Source: Prevotella sp. BV3P1 (GTDB taxonomy: Bacteria; Bacteroidota; Bacteroidia; Bacteroidales; Bacteroidaceae). From it: DNA of 64,000 nucleotides. A program made the position numbers and the translations under genes. Below the pieces are notes generated by a model. The model had not been told where the DNA came from and did not search any database. It saw nothing but the letters and a program-made list of their open reading frames with translations. Positions 8,107-15,633 of the stretch are shown here, one piece after another. The first letter of the stretch is position 1. Each line of letters opens with the position of its first letter. The stretch covers positions 1 through 64,000 of the forward strand of contig NZ_AWXC01000025.1 in assembly GCF_000479005.1 (NCBI RefSeq). Direction: 5' to 3'.

Positions 8107-9216
8107 TTATTTTTTCAAGTGATATGTGTTCAGTGCGTTGACAATGGTTTTTACCTCATCATTTGTGAGCGTTTGGTTCAACGGAATGCTCACTTCGTGG
8201 TGATGAATCTTTTCGGAAATAGGGTAGGAGCGGTCGTTCCACTCTTTATATGCCTGCTGTTTGTGTGGAGGTATGGGATAGTGAATGTTGGTTTGGATGC
8301 CCATGCGGCTTAAGTGTCCTTGCAGTTCGTCTGGATGTTGGGTCAGTACGGGGAACACATGCCACACGTTTCCGGTTGAATCGTGTGAAGGAAGCGTGAT
8401 TTCTGCGTTGTGAATGTGCGTGAGATAGTAGTGGGCTATCTCTTGTCTTCTTGCGTTTTCCTCATCCAGATACTTGAGTTTTACGCTCAATACGGCAGCT
8501 TGCAGCTCGTCCATTCTGCTGTTTCTCCCTTTATAGTCAAAGACATATTTTCGTGATGAGCCGTAATTGCCCAGGGATCTGATAACGTTGGCCAGTTTAG
8601 CGTCAGAGGTTGTCACGGCTCCGGCATCGCCCAGTGCGCCCAAGTTCTTACTGGGATAAAAGCTGTGTGCGGCTGCATCGCCCAACGAACCAGTGCGGTG
8701 CCCCTCACTGTACAGGCAACCGTGTGCCTGTGCGTTGTCTTCCAGCAGTTTCAGGCGATGTTTTTCACAGAGTTGACCTATCTTTTCTGTGTACGCACAA
8801 CGTCCATAGAGGTGTACCAGCATGATGCCACGAGTGCGATCGGTGATAGCCTGCTCTATCAAGTTGTCGTCAATTTCAAGGGTGTCTATGCGTGGTTCCA
8901 CCAGTATGGGTACCAGATGGTTGGCCGTAATCGATAGGATGGTGGCGATGTAGGTGTTGGCAGGCACGATAATTTCATCGCCAGCCTGCATCACTCCCAG
9001 TTCGATATAGGCTTTGAGAATGAGTGTGAGCGCATCCAGTCCGTTGGCGCAACTCACACAATGCCGGGTGCCAATGTAGTCGGCATACTGTTTTTCAAAC
9101 GTTTGTACCGCCTGTCCTTGCAGATACCAACCACTCTCAATGACCTTATTGACAGCTTGTTGTATCTCCGTCAGGTGTTCATTGGTTACTCGTTGTAAAG
9201 ATAAATAGGGTATCAT
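8107..9216 (-). CDS. dTDP-3-keto-6-deoxyhexose 3-aminotransferase (FdtB/QdtB-like, DegT family)
   Basis: The PLP-dependent sugar aminotransferase of the DegT/DnrJ/EryC1 family is about 369 residues. The Schiff-base lysine is in SFYPSKNLGALGD (about Lys190), and the LEDNAQAHG motif supplies the aspartate contacting the PLP ring nitrogen. Given the neighbouring rmlB and FdtA-type isomerase, it most likely transaminates dTDP-3-keto-6-deoxyhexose to the 3-amino sugar (Fuc3N or Qui3N). The start is placed at the ATG at 9216, which overlaps the upstream TGA as ATGA. The longer in-frame ATG at 9225 would lie inside the upstream gene. It is the last gene of the operon. Confidence 0.88.
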   Translation of the reverse strand: MIPYLSLQRVTNEHLTEIQQAVNKVIESGWYLQGQAVQTFEKQYADYIGTRHCVSCANGLDALTLILKAYIELGVMQAGDEIIVPANTYIATILSITANHLVPILVEPRIDTLEIDDNLIEQAITDRTRGIMLVHLYGRCAYTEKIGQLCEKHRLKLLEDNAQAHGCLYSEGHRTGSLGDAAAHSFYPSKNLGALGDAGAVTTSDAKLANVIRSLGNYGSSRKYVFDYKGRNSRMDELQAAVLSVKLKYLDEENARRQEIAHYYLTHIHNAEITLPSHDSTGNVWHVFPVLTQHPDELQGHLSRMGIQTNIHYPIPPHKQQAYKEWNDRSYPISEKIHHHEVSIPLNQTLTNDEVKTIVNALNTYHLKK

Positions 9217-10151
9217 ACCTCCCATTGATAAGTGTCATAACATATAGCACGACCGCCAAATCCCTCTTTTTGATGGATGAGTGAGGCGTTGAGCAGGTGC
9301 CCATCTTGCAGCGTAGACGTGCCAAAATCAAAATATTGTCGTTCGTCCCACGATTGATGGAGTAAGAAATGGAACAGCCCATCGATGACACGCAGTTGCT
9401 TTCCTTCGGGCGATGCCGAGATGTATTGCGTATGCACCACGTTGGGTGTGAGATAAAGTACGGTTCCTCCTAACACCATGTTATCTTTGCATGCCACATA
9501 CAACTGGATGTGATGGGGGAAACGGTGGTGCAACAGCTCTATTTCCTGCAAGCTGTGAACGGGTTTCGCACCGTATTTATTCATTAAATTGTCATCCAAC
9601 ACTTGCCAAAAAGCGGCAAAATCTGTACACTGTTTTATCTCTATGCCATTTCTCGCACATCGGTTAATGCCGTATTTTCGGTCTCTACTCCACTTCAGGG
9701 GATGTGCCAAATCAATGGCGGAAGAAATGTTGCGTGCCACTAATTGGGCGTTGCAGACTTTGAAGAGTGCGTACAAATCCTCTTCGGCAGGTATCAGGTG
9801 ATAGATAGAAGGTGTGGGACGGTACACCACTCGCTTGATGTGCTGTGTGCGAAGATATGTGTTCAGTTCCTCGAAAAGGCACAACGTGTCGGAAGCTGTC
9901 ACCCGATCGTCCATGACAAGACCGCCGTATGTCAATCCTAAGTGTGTATATAAGGTGTCGTTTAAGGTGTGGGCAGGCAACAACGCATACAACCTGTCTT
10001 CTTTGTAAAAGAGCAGTGAAGCATCCGCAAACCTATCTTGATGATAGTCCATATAGGCTCTGTCAAGCAGAAAGGTGGCATTTTTTGCCTCCCTCACATA
10101 GCTGTTCCAACGCTCCTTGTCTGATGGTGCATATCGTTTTATCTCAAACAT
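9213..10151 (-). CDS. GNAT/FemAB-like N-acyltransferase of the amino-sugar pathway
   Basis: The product is about 312 residues. The middle and C-terminal regions (SRDRKYGINRCARNGIEI, then VACKDNMVLGGTVLYL and YFDFGTSTLQDGHLLNASLIHQKEGFGG) match the FemAB/GNAT-type acyltransferase fold with the typical NxxLIxxKEGFGG acyl-donor stretch. In context it probably N-acylates the 3-amino group of the dTDP-sugar made by its neighbours, where other bacteria use a hexapeptide FdtC/QdtC acetyltransferase. The open frame runs upstream to 10262, but that part overlaps the isomerase gene by over 100 bases. The ATG at 10151 (MFEIKRY) gives an 8-base overlap and a sensible N-terminus. Confidence 0.8.
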   Translation of the reverse strand: MFEIKRYAPSDKERWNSYVREAKNATFLLDRAYMDYHQDRFADASLLFYKEDRLYALLPAHTLNDTLYTHLGLTYGGLVMDDRVTASDTLCLFEELNTYLRTQHIKRVVYRPTPSIYHLIPAEEDLYALFKVCNAQLVARNISSAIDLAHPLKWSRDRKYGINRCARNGIEIKQCTDFAAFWQVLDDNLMNKYGAKPVHSLQEIELLHHRFPHHIQLYVACKDNMVLGGTVLYLTPNVVHTQYISASPEGKQLRVIDGLFHFLLHQSWDERQYFDFGTSTLQDGHLLNASLIHQKEGFGGRAICYDTYQWEV

Positions 10152-10554
10152 CAGGTTTGTTCTTGATATATTCCATGAACGAATGATAATTGCGAATGTA
10201 ATCTTCTTCGTCGAAAGGCTCAGATGCCAATACCAAGCACACGGCTCCCGACGAGAAGTCATCTAACGTCCGCCATGTATCAGTATCGACAAACAGGCCT
10301 TGATAAGGGTGGTTCAGCAGTATAGAAGTCTTTTCCTTGCCGTTGTCGAGCGTTACATGGAAGCTGCCACTCAATGCAATTAAAAACTCTTTGCACCGTT
10401 TGTGAGCATGCCCGCCACGACTTTCGCCTGCTGGCACGTCGTATACCCAGTACACCCGCTTCACATCAAAGGGTACATCCTTGCAACCTTCGGCAACGGT
10501 CAGGTTTCCTCTGGGGTCAACGATCTTATCTAAGTCAATGATTTTCGCTTCCAA
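10144..10554 (-). CDS. dTDP-4-keto-6-deoxyglucose 3,4-ketoisomerase (FdtA/QdtA, WxcM-like cupin)
   Basis: The 136-residue single-domain cupin contains DPRGNLTVAEG at the N-terminus and ESRGGHAHKRCKEFLIALSG, whose HxH is the conserved catalytic region of the FdtA/QdtA/TylM-type sugar ketoisomerases. It converts dTDP-4-keto-6-deoxy-D-glucose to the 3-keto form, ready for transamination. It lies between rmlB (13 bases upstream) and the acyltransferase (8-base overlap). No ATG is available in frame: the start appears to be TTG at 10554, which is unusual among the genes here. Whether the product is the gluco or galacto isomer cannot be told. Confidence 0.9.
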   Translation of the reverse strand: MEAKIIDLDKIVDPRGNLTVAEGCKDVPFDVKRVYWVYDVPAGESRGGHAHKRCKEFLIALSGSFHVTLDNGKEKTSILLNHPYQGLFVDTDTWRTLDDFSSGAVCLVLASEPFDEEDYIRNYHSFMEYIKNKPDV

Positions 10555-10567
10555 TTGCTCGTTTTTC

Positions 10568-11716
10568 TTATCGGTTACCGTACATTTGTTCGTAGTATTT
10601 TTGGTAGTCGCCAGAGGTTACCTCGTTGATCCAATCCTGATGTTGTAGGTTCCACTTGATGGTTTTCACGATTCCATCGGCAAACATGGTTTCAGGATAC
10701 CATCCCAAATCGTTCTTTATCTTTGTAGGATCAATGGCGTAACGCTGGTCGTGTCCCAATCTATCAGCAACAAAAGTAATCAAGTTGTCGTTAATCCAAT
10801 CAATCTTAATGTTGCCTTGTTCATCCACCTCTTGCTTCTTCAGCACCTTTCTCAGGTCTTTATCCTGCTGCATCATGTCGTGAATGGTCTTGATGGTGAG
10901 CTTCACAATGTCGATGTTTTTCATCTCGTTATGCCCACCTACATTGTACACCTCGCCTTCTTTACCCTCTCGCACCACCATATCAATGGCTTTGCAGTGG
11001 TCTTCTACATAGAGCCAGTCGCGCACATTGTCGCCCTTGCCGTATACAGGAAGTTGCTTACCCTCAAGGATATTTTTGATAATGAGCGGTATCAGCTTCT
11101 CTGGAAAGTGATAAGGACCGTAGTTGTTAGAGCATCGCGTGATGCTCACGGGCATGCGGTAGGTGTCGCGATAAGCCATGACAATCATGTCGGCACTGGT
11201 CTTTGACGCGCTATAGGGACTGTGCGGACACAGCGGAGTTTGTTCTGTAAAGTATCCTTCTGCGCCCAATGAGCCATATACCTCGTCGGTAGAAACCTGA
11301 TGATAGCGCTTGCCGGCTTTCCAAGTGGGATAACCTTGTGCATCTTTGCCCGTGACCCAAGCCCTTCGGGCAGCATCCATGAGGTTTTGAGTACCAAGTA
11401 TATTCACAGAAAGAAACAATTGTGGGTCCTCGATACTGCGGTCCACATGACTCTCAGCAGCAAAGTTTACGACAAAGTCTATATCGTGTTCAGCAAACAA
11501 CTTGTCTGCCAAAGCCCTGTCTCTGATGTCGCCTTTCACGAAGAAACAACGTTTGTTGTCAATGTCATTCTTGATAGTACCCAGATTGCCTGCGTAGGTC
11601 AGTGCATCCAGTATAATCACTTTGATGTCTTCGTTCTTGTACTTTTTGTCAAGCAAATACTTGATGAAGTTGGCTCCGATGAAGCCTGCGGCTCCTGTCA
11701 CTAAGTATGTTTTCAT
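10568..11716 (-). CDS. rmlB: dTDP-glucose 4,6-dehydratase
   Basis: The 382-residue short-chain dehydrogenase-type enzyme has the N-terminal NAD motif TGAAGFIG, the NFAAESHVDRSI stretch, STDEVYG and the YSASK catalytic Tyr/Lys pair, with RCSNNYGPYHFPEKLIP downstream. This combination is diagnostic of RmlB, which turns dTDP-glucose into dTDP-4-keto-6-deoxyglucose. Here it feeds the 3,4-ketoisomerase and aminotransferase rather than rhamnose synthesis, because rmlC and rmlD are absent. No rmlA is present in the window, so dTDP-glucose must come from a gene elsewhere. The start overlaps the preceding small membrane-protein gene by 4 bases. Confidence 0.96.
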   Translation of the reverse strand: MKTYLVTGAAGFIGANFIKYLLDKKYKNEDIKVIILDALTYAGNLGTIKNDIDNKRCFFVKGDIRDRALADKLFAEHDIDFVVNFAAESHVDRSIEDPQLFLSVNILGTQNLMDAARRAWVTGKDAQGYPTWKAGKRYHQVSTDEVYGSLGAEGYFTEQTPLCPHSPYSASKTSADMIVMAYRDTYRMPVSITRCSNNYGPYHFPEKLIPLIIKNILEGKQLPVYGKGDNVRDWLYVEDHCKAIDMVVREGKEGEVYNVGGHNEMKNIDIVKLTIKTIHDMMQQDKDLRKVLKKQEVDEQGNIKIDWINDNLITFVADRLGHDQRYAIDPTKIKNDLGWYPETMFADGIVKTIKWNLQHQDWINEVTSGDYQKYYEQMYGNR

Positions 11717-11979
11717 ATTTCTTTTTGTTTTTTATCATCTTTGTCTTTAACCACTTTGTCGTAAGTTTCCAAATATTCCTGATTCTTTTCCTTTCGTTTT
11801 TTCTGTTCTCTATAGTCGGAATAGATGTTGAACAACATCATGATAAATCCAAACGAGGCACTCCCAATCATCAAATTTTGCCAATGATATTCACTACCCC
11901 AATCGAACAGGAGTCGTATACCATAATACACGCCTGTCAGTACAATAAAGTGAAATAAATAGGTATGTACTTTTTTCAT
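11713..11979 (-). CDS. Small two-helix membrane protein, unknown function
   Basis: The 88-residue product has hydrophobic stretches at about residues 6-25 and 35-53, then a long charged tail (YREQKKRKEKNQEYLETYDK) that is probably a cytoplasmic coiled coil. I recognise no family. The tight arrangement (7 bases after the phosphoesterase gene, 4-base overlap with rmlB) supports it as a real gene of the operon. Confidence 0.7.
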   Translation of the reverse strand: MKKVHTYLFHFIVLTGVYYGIRLLFDWGSEYHWQNLMIGSASFGFIMMLFNIYSDYREQKKRKEKNQEYLETYDKVVKDKDDKKQKEI

Positions 11980-11986
11980 CTATGTG

Positions 11987-12493
11987 CTATGGATGATGGT
12001 TTTTATCACTTAATGTAATAACTTCACAATCGGTGAATTTATTGCCTTCTATGGTTAATCTTATCAGCGTTCTTTCACGGTGCCAACCTTGTAAGCCTGC
12101 CGCACCGGGATTGATGTGTAGCAAGTTGAGTGTTTTGTCGTATTGCACTTTTAGGATATGCGAGTGTCCACAAACGAACAATTGAGGTGGCGAAGCAAAA
12201 AGCAAGCTGCGTATTTGTGGGGCGTAATTGCCAGGATAGCCGCCGATATGCGTCAGCAATACATCCACATCTTCGCACTTGAAACGCAGTTTGTCACGGT
12301 ACATTCGTCGCAAGTCACCACCGTCACAGTTGCCACAAACAGCCCTTAACGGCTTGATGGCAGCCAATTTTTGTGCCACTTCCAATGAGCCAATGTCACC
12401 AGCATGCCATATCTCGTCACATTCGGCAAAATACTTCTCGTACTTGTCGTCCCAATAGGCGTGCGTGTCACTGATGATACCAATTCTTTTCAT
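11987..12493 (-). CDS. YfcE/MJ0936-type metallophosphoesterase
   Basis: The 168-residue calcineurin-like phosphoesterase shows the full metal-binding set: SDTH (Asp9, His11), AGDIGS (Asp33), GNCD (Asn55), LTHIGG (His near 82) and GHSH near 108. These match the small YfcE/MJ0936 phosphodiesterases, which hydrolyse phosphodiester test substrates with Mn2+ or similar metals; the natural substrate is not known. It sits in the middle of the minus-strand operon, 7 bases from both neighbours. The link with sugar-nucleotide genes may be just shared transcription. Confidence 0.9.
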   Translation of the reverse strand: MKRIGIISDTHAYWDDKYEKYFAECDEIWHAGDIGSLEVAQKLAAIKPLRAVCGNCDGGDLRRMYRDKLRFKCEDVDVLLTHIGGYPGNYAPQIRSLLFASPPQLFVCGHSHILKVQYDKTLNLLHINPGAAGLQGWHRERTLIRLTIEGNKFTDCEVITLSDKNHHP

Positions 12494-12500
12494 TTACGCC

Positions 12501-13142
12501 TTACCTTTCTTTGGAGTTATATCCGAACCGCACGCGAATATAGTCTCCTATGAATTTTGCTGTTTTCTCCAATCCCATGTAGCTTGAGTTGATGCAGAGG
12601 TCGTAGCTACAACTGTGTCCCCACTTCTTTCCAGTGTAGTAATTGTAATAAGAAGCGCGTTCACTTTCTTTGTCGATAATCAACTTCTTTGCATCCTTTT
12701 CATCACAGCCTAATCGCTGACAAACTAATTTGATGCGGTCTTTCATGTTGGCAGTGATGAAGATGTTTACGACGTTTGGATAAGTTCGCAGCACATAGTC
12801 GGCGGCTCGTCCCACAAAAACACAACTGCCTTCATCGGCAGCCTTAGTAATCGCTTCGCTTTGAAACTGAAACAAGCCATCTTGTGAGAATTTATTATTG
12901 TAAAAATTATTGTCACTGATGAGAGGCGCGTGCATGCTGAACAAGGTTTGAATGAAGCCTCGTTGTTCATCATTCTGCTCAAAAAACTTCTCACTGAACC
13001 CACTTTCTTTAGCAGCCAAATTGAGTATCTCTTTGTCATAAAACTGACATTCAAACTCATCGGCAAGCAGTTTGGCGATAATGTGTCCACCACTGCCCAC
13101 TTGGCGCCCAATATTAATAATCAGTTTGTCCTTGTTTTCCAT
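12501..13142 (-). CDS. Cytidylate kinase-like family protein
   Basis: The 213-residue protein has an N-terminal P-loop variant (IINIGRQVGSGGHIIAKLLAD) and motifs such as FYDKEILNLAAKESG, VFVGRAADYVL and RASYYNYYTGKKWG, all typical of the cytidylate-kinase-like family (AAK-type NMP kinase fold) found in many anaerobes next to membrane transporter genes. It differs from the housekeeping Cmk and its substrate is unknown. The start overlaps the end of the MATE gene by 29 bases, so the two are translationally linked. Confidence 0.85.
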   Translation of the reverse strand: MENKDKLIINIGRQVGSGGHIIAKLLADEFECQFYDKEILNLAAKESGFSEKFFEQNDEQRGFIQTLFSMHAPLISDNNFYNNKFSQDGLFQFQSEAITKAADEGSCVFVGRAADYVLRTYPNVVNIFITANMKDRIKLVCQRLGCDEKDAKKLIIDKESERASYYNYYTGKKWGHSCSYDLCINSSYMGLEKTAKFIGDYIRVRFGYNSKER

Positions 13143-14502
13143 TGGTAGATTCTTTATGTTGTATTTTGAATTTCTTCATATAAATCGTCATCATTATTAC
13201 CGCTACAATCACCGCCACAAGGTCTGATGCAGGCAAAGCGCTCCATACGCCATCTATTCCAAACATGGGAGGTAAGATAGCCAGCAGAGGTAATAAGAAA
13301 AGTAACTGTCTGGATAAAGACAGGAAAATGCTAATTTTTACTTTTCCGATACATTGAAAGAAGTTGGTAATCACCATCTGTGCCCCGACAACAGGGAACA
13401 TCAGCAGGTCAATGCGTGTACCCTTGATAGACATCTCAATGAGTGTCGGGTCGTTTGTAAAGAGACGCACACAATAGTAAGGTATAAACATGGCGATAGC
13501 CCAACCAACGGTCATGATAACCGTGGCAGCTATAATGGATAACTCTAAAACCCTCATCACCCGATCCAACTGCATAGCACCGTAATTGTAGCCAGCAATA
13601 GGCTGCATTCCTTGATTGATGCCCATGACGAACATGATGAAAACCACGCCGATACTATTGGCGATGCCATAAGCTCCTACTGCCATGTCACCTCCATAGC
13701 GCACAAACTGATTGTTCATGAAGATAACAATGATACAAGCGCAAGCGTTCATCAGGAAAGGAGAGATGCCAATGCCGATGATATTTTTCACCAAATCCGC
13801 TTTGAGGCGATAGATACCTCTTTTTAGATGTAACAACTCATTGGGGTTGCTAAACAACTTGAGCTGCCAAACCAATGCGATGGCTTGTGAAATAATCGTC
13901 GCAAAAGCGGCTCCTCGAATACCCCAGCCCCACCAAAGAATGAAGATTGCGTCCAAAATAGCGTTCATGACCACCGTAAACATGGTGGCGTACATGGCTT
14001 GGTTGGGCTTGCTGGCAGCTCGCAGCACGTTGTTCATACCAAAATACATGTGAGATATGATGTTACCAATCAAGATAACTTCCATATAGTCTCGTGCATA
14101 AGGCAAGGTATTTTCACTGGCTCCGAAAAACAGGATAATGGGATCTAAAAAGAGTAAACAGATAATTCCGAAGGCAAGTCCTATAATAATATTTAATGTA
14201 ACAGAGTTTCCCAATACATTCTCGGCAATATCGTAGTCCTTCTGTCCCAACTTCACAGAAATAGCAGTAGACGATCCCACACCAATAGCAGCACCAAAGG
14301 CGGCAGACAAGTTCATGAACGGGAAGGTAATAGCTAATCCTGAAATAGCCATAGGACCTACTACTTGACCAATAAAGATACGGTCAATCATGTTGTACAA
14401 TGAGGATGCCGTCATTGCAATCACGGCTGGCATGGCGTATTGCATCAGTAGTGCCCCTACAGGTTTAGTACCTAATTCTAATGTTGCTGCTTTATTATCC
14501 AT
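13114..14502 (-). CDS. MATE family multidrug/Na+ efflux transporter
   Basis: About 462 residues with twelve predicted membrane helices in two halves. MATE signatures include PAVIAMTASSLYNMIDRIFIG at the start and GINQGMQPIAGYNYGA in the second half. It would export cationic compounds across the inner membrane in exchange for H+ or Na+; the substrate cannot be predicted. Two ATGs are possible; 14502 (MDNKAAT) is chosen because the TAAGGAG at 14515-14509 has a normal 6-base spacing to it but touches the ATG at 14508. It is the first gene of an apparent eight-gene minus-strand operon running to 8107. Confidence 0.93.
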   Translation of the reverse strand: MDNKAATLELGTKPVGALLMQYAMPAVIAMTASSLYNMIDRIFIGQVVGPMAISGLAITFPFMNLSAAFGAAIGVGSSTAISVKLGQKDYDIAENVLGNSVTLNIIIGLAFGIICLLFLDPIILFFGASENTLPYARDYMEVILIGNIISHMYFGMNNVLRAASKPNQAMYATMFTVVMNAILDAIFILWWGWGIRGAAFATIISQAIALVWQLKLFSNPNELLHLKRGIYRLKADLVKNIIGIGISPFLMNACACIIVIFMNNQFVRYGGDMAVGAYGIANSIGVVFIMFVMGINQGMQPIAGYNYGAMQLDRVMRVLELSIIAATVIMTVGWAIAMFIPYYCVRLFTNDPTLIEMSIKGTRIDLLMFPVVGAQMVITNFFQCIGKVKISIFLSLSRQLLFLLPLLAILPPMFGIDGVWSALPASDLVAVIVAVIMMTIYMKKFKIQHKESTNGKQGQTDY

Positions 14503-14524
14503 GAACATCTCCTTATTATCATTG

Positions 14525-14532
14525 CAAAAGTA
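14525..14532 (-). promoter_or_regulatory. Promoter -7 element of the MATE-to-aminotransferase operon
   Basis: The minus strand reads TACTTTTG, an exact TAnnTTTG match, ending about 22 bases before the start codon at 14502. The leader would be only about 15 nt. No convincing -33 box is visible. Confidence 0.5.
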
Positions 14533-14638
14533 CGAAAAGATTCTATACTTTAGACATTAATATGAAGATAAAACTAACCACCTGTTGTCCTTTCATTTCA
14601 AAGCCGTAGCAGTTAGGGCGATAGATATCATGTAAAAA

Positions 14639-14744
14639 ATTAGGCGTAATGGACATTTGGTAGGCTGAAAAAGCTCCAGATGTTTGTAATGGACAAATGG
14701 TAGGCTGGTAATTTCCAGCCTACCAAATGTCCATTACGCCTAAT
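14639..14744. repeat. 29-bp perfect inverted repeat with an inner hairpin
   Basis: Positions 14639-14667 and 14716-14744 are perfect inverted copies. A third, imperfect copy lies at 14686-14709 and forms a tighter inner hairpin (TGGTAGGCTGG, loop TAATTT, CCAGCCTACCA). The right arm contains the stop codon of the ChaN-like gene. Read as RNA from the minus strand this is a very stable structure at the 3' end of that operon, so it may stop transcription or protect the transcript end, although no clean T run follows. Confidence 0.8.
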
Positions 14745-15633
14745 ATGTATTTGTCATATCCTCCGGCACACAAAGGTAATAATCTGCTAATCCCTTGTAT
14801 GTATCATCTAAAAATGTAATATCTTCTTGTCGCACAGTACGTAGAGTAATTATTTTTTTCTTGGGGGCATATTTCCTTAGGTAGGTGATAATACCATTGT
14901 TGCCATCAGTGTGCATATTTCCATTTATATGCAACATCTTAGGAGTGGAGGTTTGTGCGATATGCCATGCCATTGTTGCATCTTTGAGTGCCTGTGCTTC
15001 AGAAAGGTGGCTGTTATCTTTATTTGATTTTCCACCACCCAACATTCTCATCATGGCAAATCCTTGTTCGGCTTGTGGGTTTGGTTCGTAGGGAATGGGT
15101 AATGGAGGAAAATACTCCTTAGCTTCTTTAGAAAGTGAATCAATGAATGCTAACCCGTGTTCTTTAACCATTGCCGCATATCTTCTTGGCACATTTGTTG
15201 CCACAGTTGGTATCTTATTTTCACGAGCGAAGTTGACAATTGGTGCATAGTCGGTAACATAATTGGGCCATATACGCGCCTCTTCTTCGAATCTGTCAGA
15301 GAAAATAAGTCCTTGCAGATGTTCATTAAGAATGAGTTGATTGTCGGCTTCGAACATCTCCATGCCTAATGCCATATTGTTTCCATGTACCAAATAGAGT
15401 GATTGCAGAATGCGTAACTCTAACCAGTGAGTAATGGCACAATTATGTATCTCGCCTAAAAATACGACGTCTGCCTTTGATAGTTGTCGCACCATTTGTT
15501 GATAATCGATAGCTTTGCCATTGTTGTCGTATAATCGATACGCATCATAGGTTTTCTGTTGCGCATTTGCGAACATGGATCCTGCTGCAACTATAACAAG
15601 TAGAAGGGATAGAAATTTATTTGTTTGTTTCAT
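14740..15633 (-). CDS. ChaN-like haem-binding/iron-regulated exported protein
   Basis: The 297-residue product has a signal peptide (cleavage after ANA, residue 24) and no lipobox. The ChaN/TIKI superfamily signature is clear: VVFLGEIHN (His63) with His69 following, NMALGMEMFE, and the C-terminal HINGNMHTD (His235, His241). ChaN of Campylobacter binds haem as a dimer and is iron-regulated; some TIKI relatives are proteases or esterases. Here it would lie in the periplasm or on the outer-membrane inner face. It is the last gene of the six-gene operon and overlaps the M16 protease gene by 17 bases, which supports a role in tetrapyrrole or iron handling. Confidence 0.85.
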   Translation of the reverse strand: MKQTNKFLSLLLVIVAAGSMFANAQQKTYDAYRLYDNNGKAIDYQQMVRQLSKADVVFLGEIHNCAITHWLELRILQSLYLVHGNNMALGMEMFEADNQLILNEHLQGLIFSDRFEEEARIWPNYVTDYAPIVNFARENKIPTVATNVPRRYAAMVKEHGLAFIDSLSKEAKEYFPPLPIPYEPNPQAEQGFAMMRMLGGGKSNKDNSHLSEAQALKDATMAWHIAQTSTPKMLHINGNMHTDGNNGIITYLRKYAPKKKIITLRTVRQEDITFLDDTYKGLADYYLCVPEDMTNTY

